Positions 1 to 8,475 of a DNA stretch of 64,000 nt are shown here, one piece after another. Where the stretch lies: contig NZ_CACWVY010000013.1 of NCBI RefSeq assembly GCF_902764455.1, positions 1 to 64,000 on the forward strand. The letters run 5' to 3'. Position 1 is the first letter of the stretch. The number at the start of each line of letters is the position of its first letter. Origin of the DNA: an uncultured Methanobrevibacter sp. (GTDB lineage: Archaea; Methanobacteriota; Methanobacteria; Methanobacteriales; Methanobacteriaceae). The translations under genes were made by a program, and so were the position numbers. Below the pieces are notes generated by a model. The model saw nothing but the letters and a program-made list of their open reading frames with translations, was not told the origin of the DNA and did not search any database.

Positions 1-52
1 GGCTTAATCGAATCCCAATAGCAGTAGCATCTGCCAGGATCAAACAGAATTG
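1..52 (-). rRNA. 16S rRNA, 5' end only
   Basis: Read on the minus strand, the window starts inside the first ~50 nt of an archaeal small-subunit rRNA. The diagnostic TTTGATCCTGGCAG core lies at about 31-46, followed by the GATTCGATTAAGCC-type sequence that leads into helix 3. The rest of the gene lies to the left of the window. The exact mature 5' end cannot be fixed; about 50-52 is the best estimate. Confidence 0.9.
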
Positions 53-514
53 AACACATAACAGAACATAATAATAAGTATTATGAAGTACGCTAAAAAT
101 ATAGACGAGTATACACTAAATTTGAAACAAATTATTTGTAACTAATTCACCACATCTACAAAACCAACATCATACTCGAAAAAACTCAAGTACTCACAAA
201 TGTATAGCTACATGCGGAAAGCAGCCATCATCGTCATAATTGTTAATACAATAAAACTTAGGCCAACGCCATAAAAACATATAGCACATCTATTAGACAG
301 ACAAGTTTTAGTAACAAAGTCAATTAAAAAATATTGCAATTAATATCCAATAACAAAAATAAAATCTAACAGTATTATAATATTATATTTTAGCAAGAAT
401 ATTGCCTAAATTAAATATTAATTAGATTTTATAAAATAATTAAATTAAAATTTTAACACTGTTAAAAAATTGAAATAAAAAATTATTGTAGAATAAAATA
501 ATAAAATAAGAAAG
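53..514 (-). other. 16S rRNA leader and promoter region, no gene
   Basis: This gene-free stretch lies upstream of the 16S rRNA on the minus strand. It should hold the pre-rRNA leader, the processing stem and the rRNA promoter. It is more mixed in composition at about 60-300 (probable transcribed leader) and nearly pure A/T at about 330-510, where the promoter must lie. I could not single out one TATA box with confidence, and I see no tRNA in the leader. Confidence 0.5.
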
Positions 515-560
515 AGTAGTTAATTTCAATGAAAAATCAGCGTAACTGAAAATAACTACT
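515..560. terminator. Long hairpin downstream of the tRNA methyltransferase gene
   Basis: The arms 515-528 and 547-560 pair at 13 of 14 positions around an 18-nt loop. On the minus strand the hairpin follows the stop codon of the gene at 588-1625 and is followed by T-rich sequence, so it may end that transcript or insulate it from the rRNA promoter. This is inferred from structure only. Confidence 0.45.
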
Positions 561-587
561 ATATAAATGTAACTATAAAAAAAGTAA

Positions 588-1625
588 TTAGTCTAATTTT
601 TTGCGGATTACAGAAATAATTCTTGTTAAACTTCTATGCATTTTTATTCCATATTGTTCAACAATTTCAAACCCAACTTCATCTGCAAAGGGTTTTAAGT
701 CCACATAATGAGGACTGGCCATACAGAGGTATGCGTCATCCTTCATATTATCATAGATTGAATAGAAAAATTCCCTAAAAATATCATTTCCTTCTATATC
801 CCCTGTTGAAGTTGAGATTCCATATGGAGGATCAGTGACAACTGCCGCCACCTTTTCATACATCTTAAGTTCACGAACATCTAAATTGAAAGTTCTATAA
901 TCAGTAATTCCATAATAATCCAGATTGATAGCAGTACCATTCTTCATTTTCCAGTAGATATCAGACCCTACAACTTTACATCCAATTAATCCTGCTTCAA
1001 TCAGTATTCCTCCGGTTCCACAAAACGGATCAAGAAGCAATTGCCCTTCTGTAACCCTTGAGAGATTGACCATGCATCTTGCCAGTTTTGGACTCATTGA
1101 TCCAGGATAGAAAAATGGTCTTTTATGAGGTTTAGAGTCTTGAAAATGCTTTTTATTTAATTTAATTTTTTCAACTGCTATATATACATCATTTTCAAAT
1201 GCAACTAGACGAACCAAAGAATGAGGATTTCTTAGTTTAACTTTAATATCACTATAATTTTCCAATATCAGAGAACCTGCTTTTCTTTCTGTTGCAACAG
1301 TATCAATTTCAGATTTGAATCTTTTAACCCTTACAGCAAATGTTTCACTGATATAATCCTCCCAATCAATAGATGAAATGTCTTTATCCAAAGATTCAAC
1401 TGTAGATTTTTTGATAATTTCATGAACTTCATGAGTATATCCCAGCCGTTTAGTTAAAATTCCATAATATTCATCAAGTTTATCTGATGGGATGTCATCT
1501 AGAACTACTAATCCTTCAGTTATAACTTTAATTTCCGCCTGAATGTTTTCACATTCCATAACTGCTTTGAGTTCAGCCTGAGGCAAAAGCGGATGTTCCT
1601 GAGATTGTATACATAATAACTGCAT
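588..1625 (-). CDS. tRNA (guanine-N2) methyltransferase, TrmG10/Trm11 family
   Basis: The 345-residue protein has an N-terminal THUMP RNA-binding region (about 60-155) and a C-terminal Rossmann methyltransferase domain. It shows the SAM-binding DPFCGTGG motif (199-206) and the catalytic TDPPYG motif (264-269, the N/D-PPY class used for exocyclic amino groups). In archaea this architecture makes m2G/m22G at position 10 of tRNA. The start is supported by an AGGTG ribosome site 8 nt upstream. It is the last minus-strand gene before the rRNA leader. The exact target nucleotide is inferred from the family. Confidence 0.85.
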   Translation of the reverse strand: MQLLCIQSQEHPLLPQAELKAVMECENIQAEIKVITEGLVVLDDIPSDKLDEYYGILTKRLGYTHEVHEIIKKSTVESLDKDISSIDWEDYISETFAVRVKRFKSEIDTVATERKAGSLILENYSDIKVKLRNPHSLVRLVAFENDVYIAVEKIKLNKKHFQDSKPHKRPFFYPGSMSPKLARCMVNLSRVTEGQLLLDPFCGTGGILIEAGLIGCKVVGSDIYWKMKNGTAINLDYYGITDYRTFNLDVRELKMYEKVAAVVTDPPYGISTSTGDIEGNDIFREFFYSIYDNMKDDAYLCMASPHYVDLKPFADEVGFEIVEQYGIKMHRSLTRIISVIRKKLD

Positions 1626-1654
1626 TAAAATACACCTAAAATATTAAAAAAAAA

Positions 1655-2707
1655 TTATTTTTTGAATTTATCAAAATGTCTTTTTATAGCACTTTCACTA
1701 GAATCCTGTTTTTTCTCTACATGTTCAGGTTCACTTTGATTGATATTGTCTGCCCTGTCATCATAATAGGTTCTAGGTTCATAATTCTGATAGTTTTCTT
1801 CATCACTATGCGAATAATTTTCCCTTACTTCATTATAATAACTTTCATTTGAAAATGAATTTGGCTTTTCTGAATAGTCTATATCACGAGTATCATCTGT
1901 GATCTTACTTTGAGTATTTACAAAGTCTTCATCATAAGGTTCATATTCATATTTTTTATTTACTGGTTGCTGAAATGAAAATTCTTCTGGATAATATTCA
2001 TATTCCCTAGGGTGATAACCATATCTATCATGATTTATAGGAGTTATTGGCTCATATTCATCATAATACTCGTCTGAGTCTCTGAATTCATTCTGATTTA
2101 AATTTTGGGCATAACCTCTGTTCTCAAGACCCCTGTTTTCAGGACCTCTATTGACATAATTTCTGGGAGGTGCCTGAAAGTTTCTACAGTTCATCATATT
2201 AGAAAAAATAATTTCTTCTACTTTGGAGGGATTGGAAATATTTTCAAGTTTCATCTGGTTATTGTCATATGCACTGAATACTGAAATTGTACCCACATTA
2301 AACATTCTTGCCAAAATGCCCTGAGATGAATCAATATCCTGAATAGTTGAGTAAGGCATATAGTTTTTCTTGGAAGATAACAATCCTGATTTGATGATAA
2401 TTCGAGTATCTGTTAGAGTATATTCCTTTGAATACCATTTAAGAAGTTGCCAAATGATATATACAATAACAACAAGCATTAAAACAAAAAAGCCAACTGC
2501 AGCGTATCTTGTCAGTGGCAATTGTATTTGAGAAATTAAATAAACTTGCATTTTACCTATGAATTTGATTACAATAGGTGAAACGAAAAAAATAATAACT
2601 AATAAAACAACACCTAAAATAGCTTTCTTACAACCTAAAAACATGTTGGGTTTTGTTTTATAAAGAACTCTATCATTAGCTCTTTCATCATCATTTCCAA
2701 ATAACAT
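1655..2707 (-). CDS. Membrane protein with bacterial PH-like domain (DUF304/YdbS type)
   Basis: The protein has 350 residues. Two membrane segments (about 28-52 and 68-90) are followed by a bPH2-type domain (about 95-170) with the typical pattern YTLTDTRIIIKSGLL...YSTIQDID. The last ~180 residues are a low-complexity tail rich in Tyr, Asn, Glu and Arg, with several Tyr-Glu-Tyr runs, probably disordered and cytoplasmic. Family members are membrane proteins of unclear role, often annotated as PH domain-containing. The tail is much longer than in usual family members and may be a scaffold. No function is assigned beyond the fold. Confidence 0.7.
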   Translation of the reverse strand: MLFGNDDERANDRVLYKTKPNMFLGCKKAILGVVLLVIIFFVSPIVIKFIGKMQVYLISQIQLPLTRYAAVGFFVLMLVVIVYIIWQLLKWYSKEYTLTDTRIIIKSGLLSSKKNYMPYSTIQDIDSSQGILARMFNVGTISVFSAYDNNQMKLENISNPSKVEEIIFSNMMNCRNFQAPPRNYVNRGPENRGLENRGYAQNLNQNEFRDSDEYYDEYEPITPINHDRYGYHPREYEYYPEEFSFQQPVNKKYEYEPYDEDFVNTQSKITDDTRDIDYSEKPNSFSNESYYNEVRENYSHSDEENYQNYEPRTYYDDRADNINQSEPEHVEKKQDSSESAIKRHFDKFKK

Positions 2708-2761
2708 GATTATAATATTAAACTTACTTTTAAATAAAGTTTTACAAAAAATAGATTAAAA

Positions 2762-2828
2762 AATAAGCCTCAGCTCGCCCATCATTCATCACTATTCAGA
2801 GCTCATAGGGTTCATCATAGGCTTATTT
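2762..2828 (-). ncRNA. C/D box guide sRNA (predicted 2'-O-methylation guide)
   Basis: Read on the minus strand, all four boxes are present in order: C box ATGATGA (2812-2818), D' box CTGA (2796-2799), C' box GTGATGA (2786-2792) and D box CTGA (2770-2773). Both spacers between boxes are exactly 12 nt (2800-2811 and 2774-2785), the canonical archaeal length, and the D'-C' gap is 3 nt. An outer stem (2761-2769 with 2819-2828) closes the RNA. It starts about 25 nt after the PAN stop codon on the same strand, so it may be processed from the PAN transcript. I did not find the targets: the predicted methylated nucleotide pairs with the fifth guide base upstream of D or D'. Confidence 0.87.
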
Positions 2829-2852
2829 TTAATTAGAAGTGAATATAAAATT

Positions 2853-4109
2853 TTAACCGAACATTACTCCGGCTTCAGTTTGATACAATTCCTCTTCGTG
2901 AGATTTGCTCATCACTTTGTCAACTGCATCCATGAAATCATCAACAGTGATTTTATCACGTTTGTCACGGATGGCAAACATACCTGCTTCAGTACATACC
3001 GCTTTTAAATCGGCACCTGAAAGACCATCAGTCAACTCGGCAAGCAAATCCACATCCGCCTCTTCTTCAAAGGACATATTTTTGGTGTGGATTTTAAGAA
3101 TTTCTTTTCTTCCATCAATATTTGGAAGAGGAACTTCAATAAATCTGTCAAAACGACCAGGACGTAATAAAGCAGGATCCAGGATATCCGGTCTGTTGGT
3201 AGCTCCGATAATACCTATGTCTCCTCTTGATTCAAATCCGTCAAGTTCAGCAAGCAATTGCATTAAAGTTCTTTGAACTTCCCTGTCACCACTTGTTGAA
3301 CTTTTAAGTCTTTTAGCTGCAACAGCATCAAGTTCATCGATAAATATAATTGCAGGAGCTTTTTCTTTTGCCAGTTCAAATACTTCACGAACAAGCCTTG
3401 CACCTTCACCAATATATTTTTTAACAAATTCTGATGCGACAATCTTAATGAAAGTAGCGTTGGTTTCATTTGCTACAGCCTTCGCAAGTAAAGTCTTACC
3501 TGTTCCAGGAGGACCATATAACAAGATACCTTTAGGAGGTTCAATACCTACTTTTTCAAAGAGTTCAGGTTCGGTCAATGGAAGTTCAACAGTTTCTTTA
3601 ACTTCAATGATTTGTTCTTCCAAACCACCGATTTTATCATAGGTAATGTCAGGTTTTGTTTCAATTTCCATTCCTGAAACATTTGCATCTTTTTCTGACG
3701 GCAGAACTTCAACAATACCGAATGTCTGTTGGTTGAGTGCTACCCTTGAACCAGGAACCAATAATTTTTCATCTAAGAATTTTGAGTAATTTACAAGAAA
3801 ACTAGGTCCTGTACTACTTTTAACAGTCATTCTATTATCATCTAAAACTTCAGTAATAGTAGCCAAAACTAAAGGTGGAGATCTGAATCTATCCACTTCA
3901 GAACGTAATGATTTAGTTTCTCTTTCTAATCTAATCTTTTCATTTTCTATTAGGACTTTATCCTTTTCTAATTTCCTAACTTTCCACATTAAGTTACTTT
4001 TAGCTTTGGATTTTTCTTCTCTTAAAATATCAATCTCTTCTTGAAGATATTCTACTTTTTCAATTAATTGTTCTTTTGAAGAATTTTCCAAATCGTTGAA
4101 ATCATCCAT
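2853..4109 (-). CDS. pan: Proteasome-activating nucleotidase (PAN), AAA+ ATPase
   Basis: PAN is the hexameric ATPase that unfolds substrates and feeds them into the archaeal 20S proteasome. The N-terminal coiled coil (about 5-75) is followed by an OB-type domain (about 80-140) and an AAA+ module with Walker A GPPGTGKT (about 199-206), Walker B FIDELDAV and the second-region RPGRFDR motif. I chose the ATG at 4109 instead of an in-frame ATG three codons upstream: the GGAG ribosome site directly abuts the upstream ATG but lies 9 nt from this one. The C-terminus ends Met-Phe-Gly, a Phe variant of the HbYX motif that docks into the proteasome. A C/D sRNA follows on the same strand. Confidence 0.95.
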   Translation of the reverse strand: MDDFNDLENSSKEQLIEKVEYLQEEIDILREEKSKAKSNLMWKVRKLEKDKVLIENEKIRLERETKSLRSEVDRFRSPPLVLATITEVLDDNRMTVKSSTGPSFLVNYSKFLDEKLLVPGSRVALNQQTFGIVEVLPSEKDANVSGMEIETKPDITYDKIGGLEEQIIEVKETVELPLTEPELFEKVGIEPPKGILLYGPPGTGKTLLAKAVANETNATFIKIVASEFVKKYIGEGARLVREVFELAKEKAPAIIFIDELDAVAAKRLKSSTSGDREVQRTLMQLLAELDGFESRGDIGIIGATNRPDILDPALLRPGRFDRFIEVPLPNIDGRKEILKIHTKNMSFEEEADVDLLAELTDGLSGADLKAVCTEAGMFAIRDKRDKITVDDFMDAVDKVMSKSHEEELYQTEAGVMFG

Positions 4110-4271
4110 GTGAATCATCTCCAGTTAGTTAATAATTTCATACATCATGTTACTTTAATAACCATTTGTAATTTTAAAGTATTTAAAGGTATTCATTTTA
4201 GGGCATACTAACAAATATTAATAAGTAATTTCATATAATATAATTAAATTAAATAAAGGAAACTGATTAAT

Positions 4272-4769
4272 ATGGAATGTGAAATTTGTGGTAAACCAGT
4301 ACCAGAACATAATCCTATAAGAGCAAAAATTGAAGGATCAGTTATGATTGTTTGCAAAGAATGTTCAAAACTTGGAAAGATACAAAAAGCACCTCCAAAA
4401 CCTAAATTCGTGCAACAGAAAAACAAACAAAGAAAAAATAATAGTACAACTAAAAAAAGAAATTATTCACGAAATGATGAACCTAGCGAAGAATTGGTTG
4501 AAGACTTTGACATTAAAATCAGAAGAGCTAGGGAATCAAAAGATTGGTCTCGTGAAGATTTAGGTAAAAAAATCAACGAAAGGGTTTCAGTTATTTCAAG
4601 AATTGAAACCGGAAAAATGACACCTGATATAAAATTAACTAAAAAACTAGAAAAAGCATTGAATATAAAATTGCTTGAAGAAGTGAATAATGTTGATTTA
4701 AATCAGTTTGTAAACAGTTCCTCAGGTGAACGTACCCTTGGAAACATAATGAAAATCAAAAGAAAATAG
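4272..4769 (+). CDS. Archaeal multiprotein bridging factor 1 (MBF1)
   Basis: The 165-residue protein has an N-terminal zinc ribbon with paired cysteines (CEIC near residue 3 and CKEC near 28), a basic linker, and a C-terminal Cro/C1-type helix-turn-helix (about 78-130, IRRARESKDWSREDLGKKI...SRIETGKMTPD). This is the standard archaeal MBF1 layout, a conserved ribosome- or transcription-associated factor. It is divergent from PAN and convergent with the DUF356-like gene, sharing the terminator hairpin at 4764-4788. Confidence 0.87.
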   Translation: MECEICGKPVPEHNPIRAKIEGSVMIVCKECSKLGKIQKAPPKPKFVQQKNKQRKNNSTTKKRNYSRNDEPSEELVEDFDIKIRRARESKDWSREDLGKKINERVSVISRIETGKMTPDIKLTKKLEKALNIKLLEEVNNVDLNQFVNSSSGERTLGNIMKIKRK

Positions 4770-4788
4770 TTATTTAAGATAACTATTT
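4764..4788. terminator. Bidirectional terminator hairpin
   Basis: A perfect 10-bp stem (4764-4773 with 4779-4788) and 5-nt loop spans the touching stop codons of the convergent MBF1 and DUF356-like genes. It probably terminates both transcripts. Confidence 0.55.
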
Positions 4789-5201
4789 AATTTTTCATTT
4801 TTAACATATCTGTTTTTTCCTTGAATTTTATAATCAATCATTCCCTCATTTGTAGCTTTGCTTGAATGATAACCTTTAAACATGCTTGCATCATCTAAGA
4901 TTTTTTTCAATTGATTATAACCTTCATATTCATTACTTACAACAACAACATGAGCTGGGGGATGAATTTTTTTAACCTGCATAATGCTTAATGTAGTATC
5001 TTCTTTTACAAAAAAAGCTGTTGCAACATTAGATTTGGTTTTTAGTTTTGCATTTAATATGTTTTCCACCAGATTATCAGCAAATTTTGAATCGACTACT
5101 TTCGGTTTTGTCACTAAAGTCAAATTAGCATGCTTCTCAATATCTGTAATTGCACTAAGTAATTTTGAATTGTTTTCTCCCCTTATTAAAATTAAAGCCA
5201 T
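4770..5201 (-). CDS. Conserved methanogen protein, DUF356-like
   Basis: The 143-residue protein begins with a MALILIRG strand and carries a central PPAHVVVVS segment, which I associate with the DUF356 family of methanogens. It has no signal peptide or membrane segment and a basic C-terminus. The start has a GTGAT ribosome site. Its stop codon meets that of MBF1. No biochemical role is known to me; the family name is a recollection of the pattern, not a search result. Confidence 0.55.
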   Translation of the reverse strand: MALILIRGENNSKLLSAITDIEKHANLTLVTKPKVVDSKFADNLVENILNAKLKTKSNVATAFFVKEDTTLSIMQVKKIHPPAHVVVVSNEYEGYNQLKKILDDASMFKGYHSSKATNEGMIDYKIQGKNRYVKNEKLNSYLK

Positions 5202-5228
5202 TTTATCACTATATAAAAAAAATTAAAA

Positions 5229-5244
5229 AGGTGAAAATTCACCT
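5229..5244 (-). terminator. Hairpin terminator of the 421-residue protein gene
   Basis: A 7-bp perfect stem (5229-5235 with 5238-5244) overlaps the stop codon and is followed on the minus strand by a T-rich run. This is a likely intrinsic terminator for the unit 5239-6944. Confidence 0.6.
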
Positions 5245-6504
5245 ATTTTGGAAAGATTTTAGTAATCTGCTTCTAAATACAACCAGTAAAATTAAAATAA
5301 TACCAACTGCCGTTTGGATACTGCCCAAAATATTTAAAATATTACCATCAATAGGCAATTCCCAAGGAGGAGCTGATCTGTCTCCAGGCAATGCATTATA
5401 ATAAACACCAACTGCTTTAGAACCTTGTTTTACGTTAATATCCTTAGGTTCGACATGGTCAACACCCATTAAAAGACCATTATCAATACCTCTATTGATT
5501 GAACCTGCAATAGCTGATGCATCATAACCATTTTTAGCAACTGATGCTTCAACAATTTCTTTGGTAGTGGAAGCCAATCCTGACTTGTCACTTCCATAAA
5601 CCGATACACTCACTGCATTAGGACTAACCGTCAATGCATCACCTAAAGCCTGATATGCATAGATTGTTTTTAAGTTACCTCCACAAACAGGACATTTGTC
5701 GTATCCTTCAGATGCAGGATAACCGACACCCCATCCACATTCTTCACAGGATTTGGAGTATTCTTCATCCATAGGATAACCGGTTTCGTTCATGTCTCTA
5801 GGAGTAAACATATCACCAGTAGAAATACCTGAAACAAGGTTTACTCCACCCCCACCGTATTTTTCACCGGAATCATTAGCTACTTCACCCATAGCCTCTG
5901 ATAAGATAGTGGTTGCAGGATAACCATCCCTAATCATTTTTCCAATGTTCATAGCAGTTTCTTTTCTAACAGAATCCGCAGTACCATACATTGGGTTTCC
6001 ATCAGTATTTCTCAAGTGAATAATAGCTCCTTTCTGACCTGGCTGTAAAGTAGCTATACCACTATTATAAGGAGTAACTTTAATAGTATTAGTTGCATCT
6101 TCAACAGTGATTACATATGCATCATAAGACCCACCAATCGCTGCACCTATTTTAGGACCACCAACGACAAGACGAGCCCCATTATATGCAGAAGCAATAG
6201 ATGCTGCAGATGCTGCAGATGCATTATTCTCCAAGGTAGCAACCGCTTCAACAATAGAATCCAACCTTGTATCTGAACTACCGGTACCCCCTGAGAGTAC
6301 GGCAAATTGATTGTTTTTAGACATTAAAAATGTTGATTGGAACATGTTTTGTGCAAAGGACATACTCCCTGCAGCTGCACCATTAGGATCTTGACCTGTA
6401 GGGTCAGTAATAATAATAATGTTACAAGTAGCAGCGACACTGCTCATTGTCATTAAAAGTATTACCAGAAAAACTATTGATACTTTAATATTTCTAGATA
6501 TCAT
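5239..6504 (-). CDS. Secreted, membrane-anchored protein with a zinc ribbon; function unknown
   Basis: The 421-residue protein has an N-terminal signal sequence (about 1-25) and one C-terminal membrane helix (about 390-412, followed by basic residues), so most of it should lie outside the cell. The central part is rich in Gly, Ala and Ser, and a CEECGW...CPVCGG zinc-ribbon pair lies near residues 252-280. Its start overlaps the stop of the 147-residue gene by 4 nt, so the two are translationally coupled. They sit directly downstream of the pseudomurein genes, which suggests an envelope role. I do not recognise a named family. Confidence 0.6.
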   Translation of the reverse strand: MISRNIKVSIVFLVILLMTMSSVAATCNIIIITDPTGQDPNGAAAGSMSFAQNMFQSTFLMSKNNQFAVLSGGTGSSDTRLDSIVEAVATLENNASAASAASIASAYNGARLVVGGPKIGAAIGGSYDAYVITVEDATNTIKVTPYNSGIATLQPGQKGAIIHLRNTDGNPMYGTADSVRKETAMNIGKMIRDGYPATTILSEAMGEVANDSGEKYGGGGVNLVSGISTGDMFTPRDMNETGYPMDEEYSKSCEECGWGVGYPASEGYDKCPVCGGNLKTIYAYQALGDALTVSPNAVSVSVYGSDKSGLASTTKEIVEASVAKNGYDASAIAGSINRGIDNGLLMGVDHVEPKDINVKQGSKAVGVYYNALPGDRSAPPWELPIDGNILNILGSIQTAVGIILILLVVFRSRLLKSFQNR

Positions 6505-6944
6505 TTACTACCCCTAGTCTTATTTTCTAATTCAACAGACGAAAAGTCCTCTATAACTGTAACGGTAACTACTCCAGTATTTTTATCAACCTGTACATCC
6601 GCAGCAGTAATAGGTGTTACAGATGTACCGGGTACCGTTGACTGTACTGCAAATTCCTGAGCCGTCTGCAGCGCATCTTGAAGCGATACCTCCCTTTTGG
6701 AAGTCTTTAATATGTCTCCATAAATTACACTACCATCCCTAAAACCGGCTTGCATTACATTTCCTCTAATTGTATCTACGGGAACAATATCATTTCCCTT
6801 AACAATAATTCCAGAAATTGGAATACCTTCATTCATCTCAGCAGAGGATGCAAAAGCCACGTAAGTGATTAAACGACCACAAAGAATCAAAATAAATGCG
6901 AGTAATAAAATAATTAATGTGTCTCTTCTAATCTTTATAAACAT
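6501..6944 (-). CDS. Single-pass membrane protein with a POTRA-like segment; function unknown
   Basis: The 147-residue protein starts with a hydrophobic anchor (about 8-33). The outside domain contains the pattern IIVKGNDIVPVDTIRGNV, which resembles the start of POTRA-type beta-alpha repeats (inference only). A good GAGGAT ribosome site precedes the ATG. It forms a two-gene unit with the 421-residue secreted protein (4-nt overlap) downstream of pMurE. A shared envelope function is plausible but unproven. Confidence 0.5.
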   Translation of the reverse strand: MFIKIRRDTLIILLLAFILILCGRLITYVAFASSAEMNEGIPISGIIVKGNDIVPVDTIRGNVMQAGFRDGSVIYGDILKTSKREVSLQDALQTAQEFAVQSTVPGTSVTPITAADVQVDKNTGVVTVTVIEDFSSVELENKTRGSK

Positions 6945-7021
6945 GTTTATATCCTCATAAGCATATTCTTCTTATTAAAGAATTATACATTTATTATATT
7001 ACATTAATATGATATTTAAAT

Positions 7022-8452
7022 TTATATAATATCATCCAAAAGTGATTCCGCAGGATCCATTCCCTGAGCACCAATCAATAATATAATGTCTTTTTCATCA
7101 GCTTTTTTATAAGTGTCAGCCAAACATTCATTTAAATTGTCATAATGGATAAATTTGATGTTGTTTTCATTTAATGTATTGAAAAATACTTCTCTTTCTT
7201 CCTCTTCAACATAATTTAAGTCATTTACTACATCATTACTTGAAGATAAAATAAGTTCAATATTGTCATCCATAGATTCAACAAGAGCCTCAACATTAAG
7301 CTGGTTGATTTCAACCCCTCTGGAACCTCTGATTGAACATACAACATATAATGTCTGATTTGGGGCAAGCAATTTTTTTGTCTCTGAAATTGTAGCCTTG
7401 ATACCATCCGGATTATGTGCAAAATCATCTAAAATCAATGGAGAATCATTTAATTTTGCAAAACGTCTGTTCAAAGCTTTATAAGATTTAACACCTTCAG
7501 CAATGACATCAGTGTCCAAACCTAAAGAGATTGCTGCACCGACCGCAGATAAAATATTCTGTATAAAATGAGCACTTTTAAACGGCAGTTCATCATTAGT
7601 TAAAATTACTTCATCTCTATATACAATATCACTGCCGTTAAAGTAAACGGAATTTTCCTCGTCAATTTCAGACATTGATGTATAAAACGGATTTTTTGCA
7701 TCAAGTTTCATTACCAGTTCATCATCATGATTTAATATGCAAACACCATCACCGATAGCTTCAGGAACCGCTGCAATTTCATCAAATACTTCTTCAATTG
7801 AATTTACAAGACCGATATGGTCCATGGCAATATTTGTTATTACTCCTACTTTAGGGTTTACTGCTTCACTCATTAATGCAGCATGATTTTTCATCAGGTT
7901 TCCAAGCCATCCCTGAACTTCAGATATTTCAATTACCAAATAGTCAAGTTCTCCATTTTTTATGACTTCATCTGAAATCAATTTGGACACCATCGGATCA
8001 ATAAGTGTATTGAATTCTGATTCACTATCCGTATTGGTAAGCACACGATAGCCGGCAGTTTCCAATATATGATAAATTAAATGAGAAGTAGTTGATTTTC
8101 CGTTTGTTCCGGTAATCACCACATTGGTTGATTTAGGAGAATACTTTTCTATTGTATGTGAAAGTGCATAGGCATTTGCAAGTTCAATATTATCAGTAAT
8201 GATTAATGGGAAATTTAATTTTTCCGCCATCTGACAGGCATCATCCTTAGGAGTCTGAGTAATTAAACATGCAATATTTTTCTGGAAAGCCATTTGAATA
8301 CCCACTGCATTAATCCAGTGCCTTATTACAATATCTCCAGTATGAGCATCATTTAAAAATGTAAATTTTCCAGTAAATCCATCAATAGAAAAAAAATCAT
8401 CATTTCCTATAAGTTTTCCATTAATATCCCTAGCCAAATCTTGAATATCCAT
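7022..8452 (-). CDS. Pseudomurein peptide ligase, Mur ligase family (pMurE-type)
   Basis: This 476-residue Mur ligase has the ATP-binding GTNGKST loop (about 115-121), a central domain with the NIAMDHIG motif, and a C-terminal domain containing DDFAHNPDGI, the equivalent of the bacterial DYAHNPD motif. Methanobacteriales use such enzymes to build the peptide of pseudomurein from L-amino acids. Neighbours are an MraY-like transferase (23-nt gap) and a CPS-like ATP-grasp enzyme, the recognised pseudomurein set. Which amino acid it adds cannot be read from the sequence; pMurE is the closest assignment by context. A GGTGAT ribosome site supports the start. Confidence 0.8.
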   Translation of the reverse strand: MDIQDLARDINGKLIGNDDFFSIDGFTGKFTFLNDAHTGDIVIRHWINAVGIQMAFQKNIACLITQTPKDDACQMAEKLNFPLIITDNIELANAYALSHTIEKYSPKSTNVVITGTNGKSTTSHLIYHILETAGYRVLTNTDSESEFNTLIDPMVSKLISDEVIKNGELDYLVIEISEVQGWLGNLMKNHAALMSEAVNPKVGVITNIAMDHIGLVNSIEEVFDEIAAVPEAIGDGVCILNHDDELVMKLDAKNPFYTSMSEIDEENSVYFNGSDIVYRDEVILTNDELPFKSAHFIQNILSAVGAAISLGLDTDVIAEGVKSYKALNRRFAKLNDSPLILDDFAHNPDGIKATISETKKLLAPNQTLYVVCSIRGSRGVEINQLNVEALVESMDDNIELILSSSNDVVNDLNYVEEEEREVFFNTLNENNIKFIHYDNLNECLADTYKKADEKDIILLIGAQGMDPAESLLDDII

Positions 8453-8475
8453 AAAATCACCATAAAAAAATAAAA

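Noticed and set aside
2800-2811. Guide of the C/D sRNA assigned to 23S rRNA near the GACCCUAUG region
   Set aside because: The resemblance is to the sense strand of rRNA, not its complement, so it cannot be a target.
2905-3642. Plus-strand ORFs across the PAN gene and similar ORFs opposite other genes
   Set aside because: They lie antisense to a well-supported conserved gene and show no family motifs or ribosome sites.
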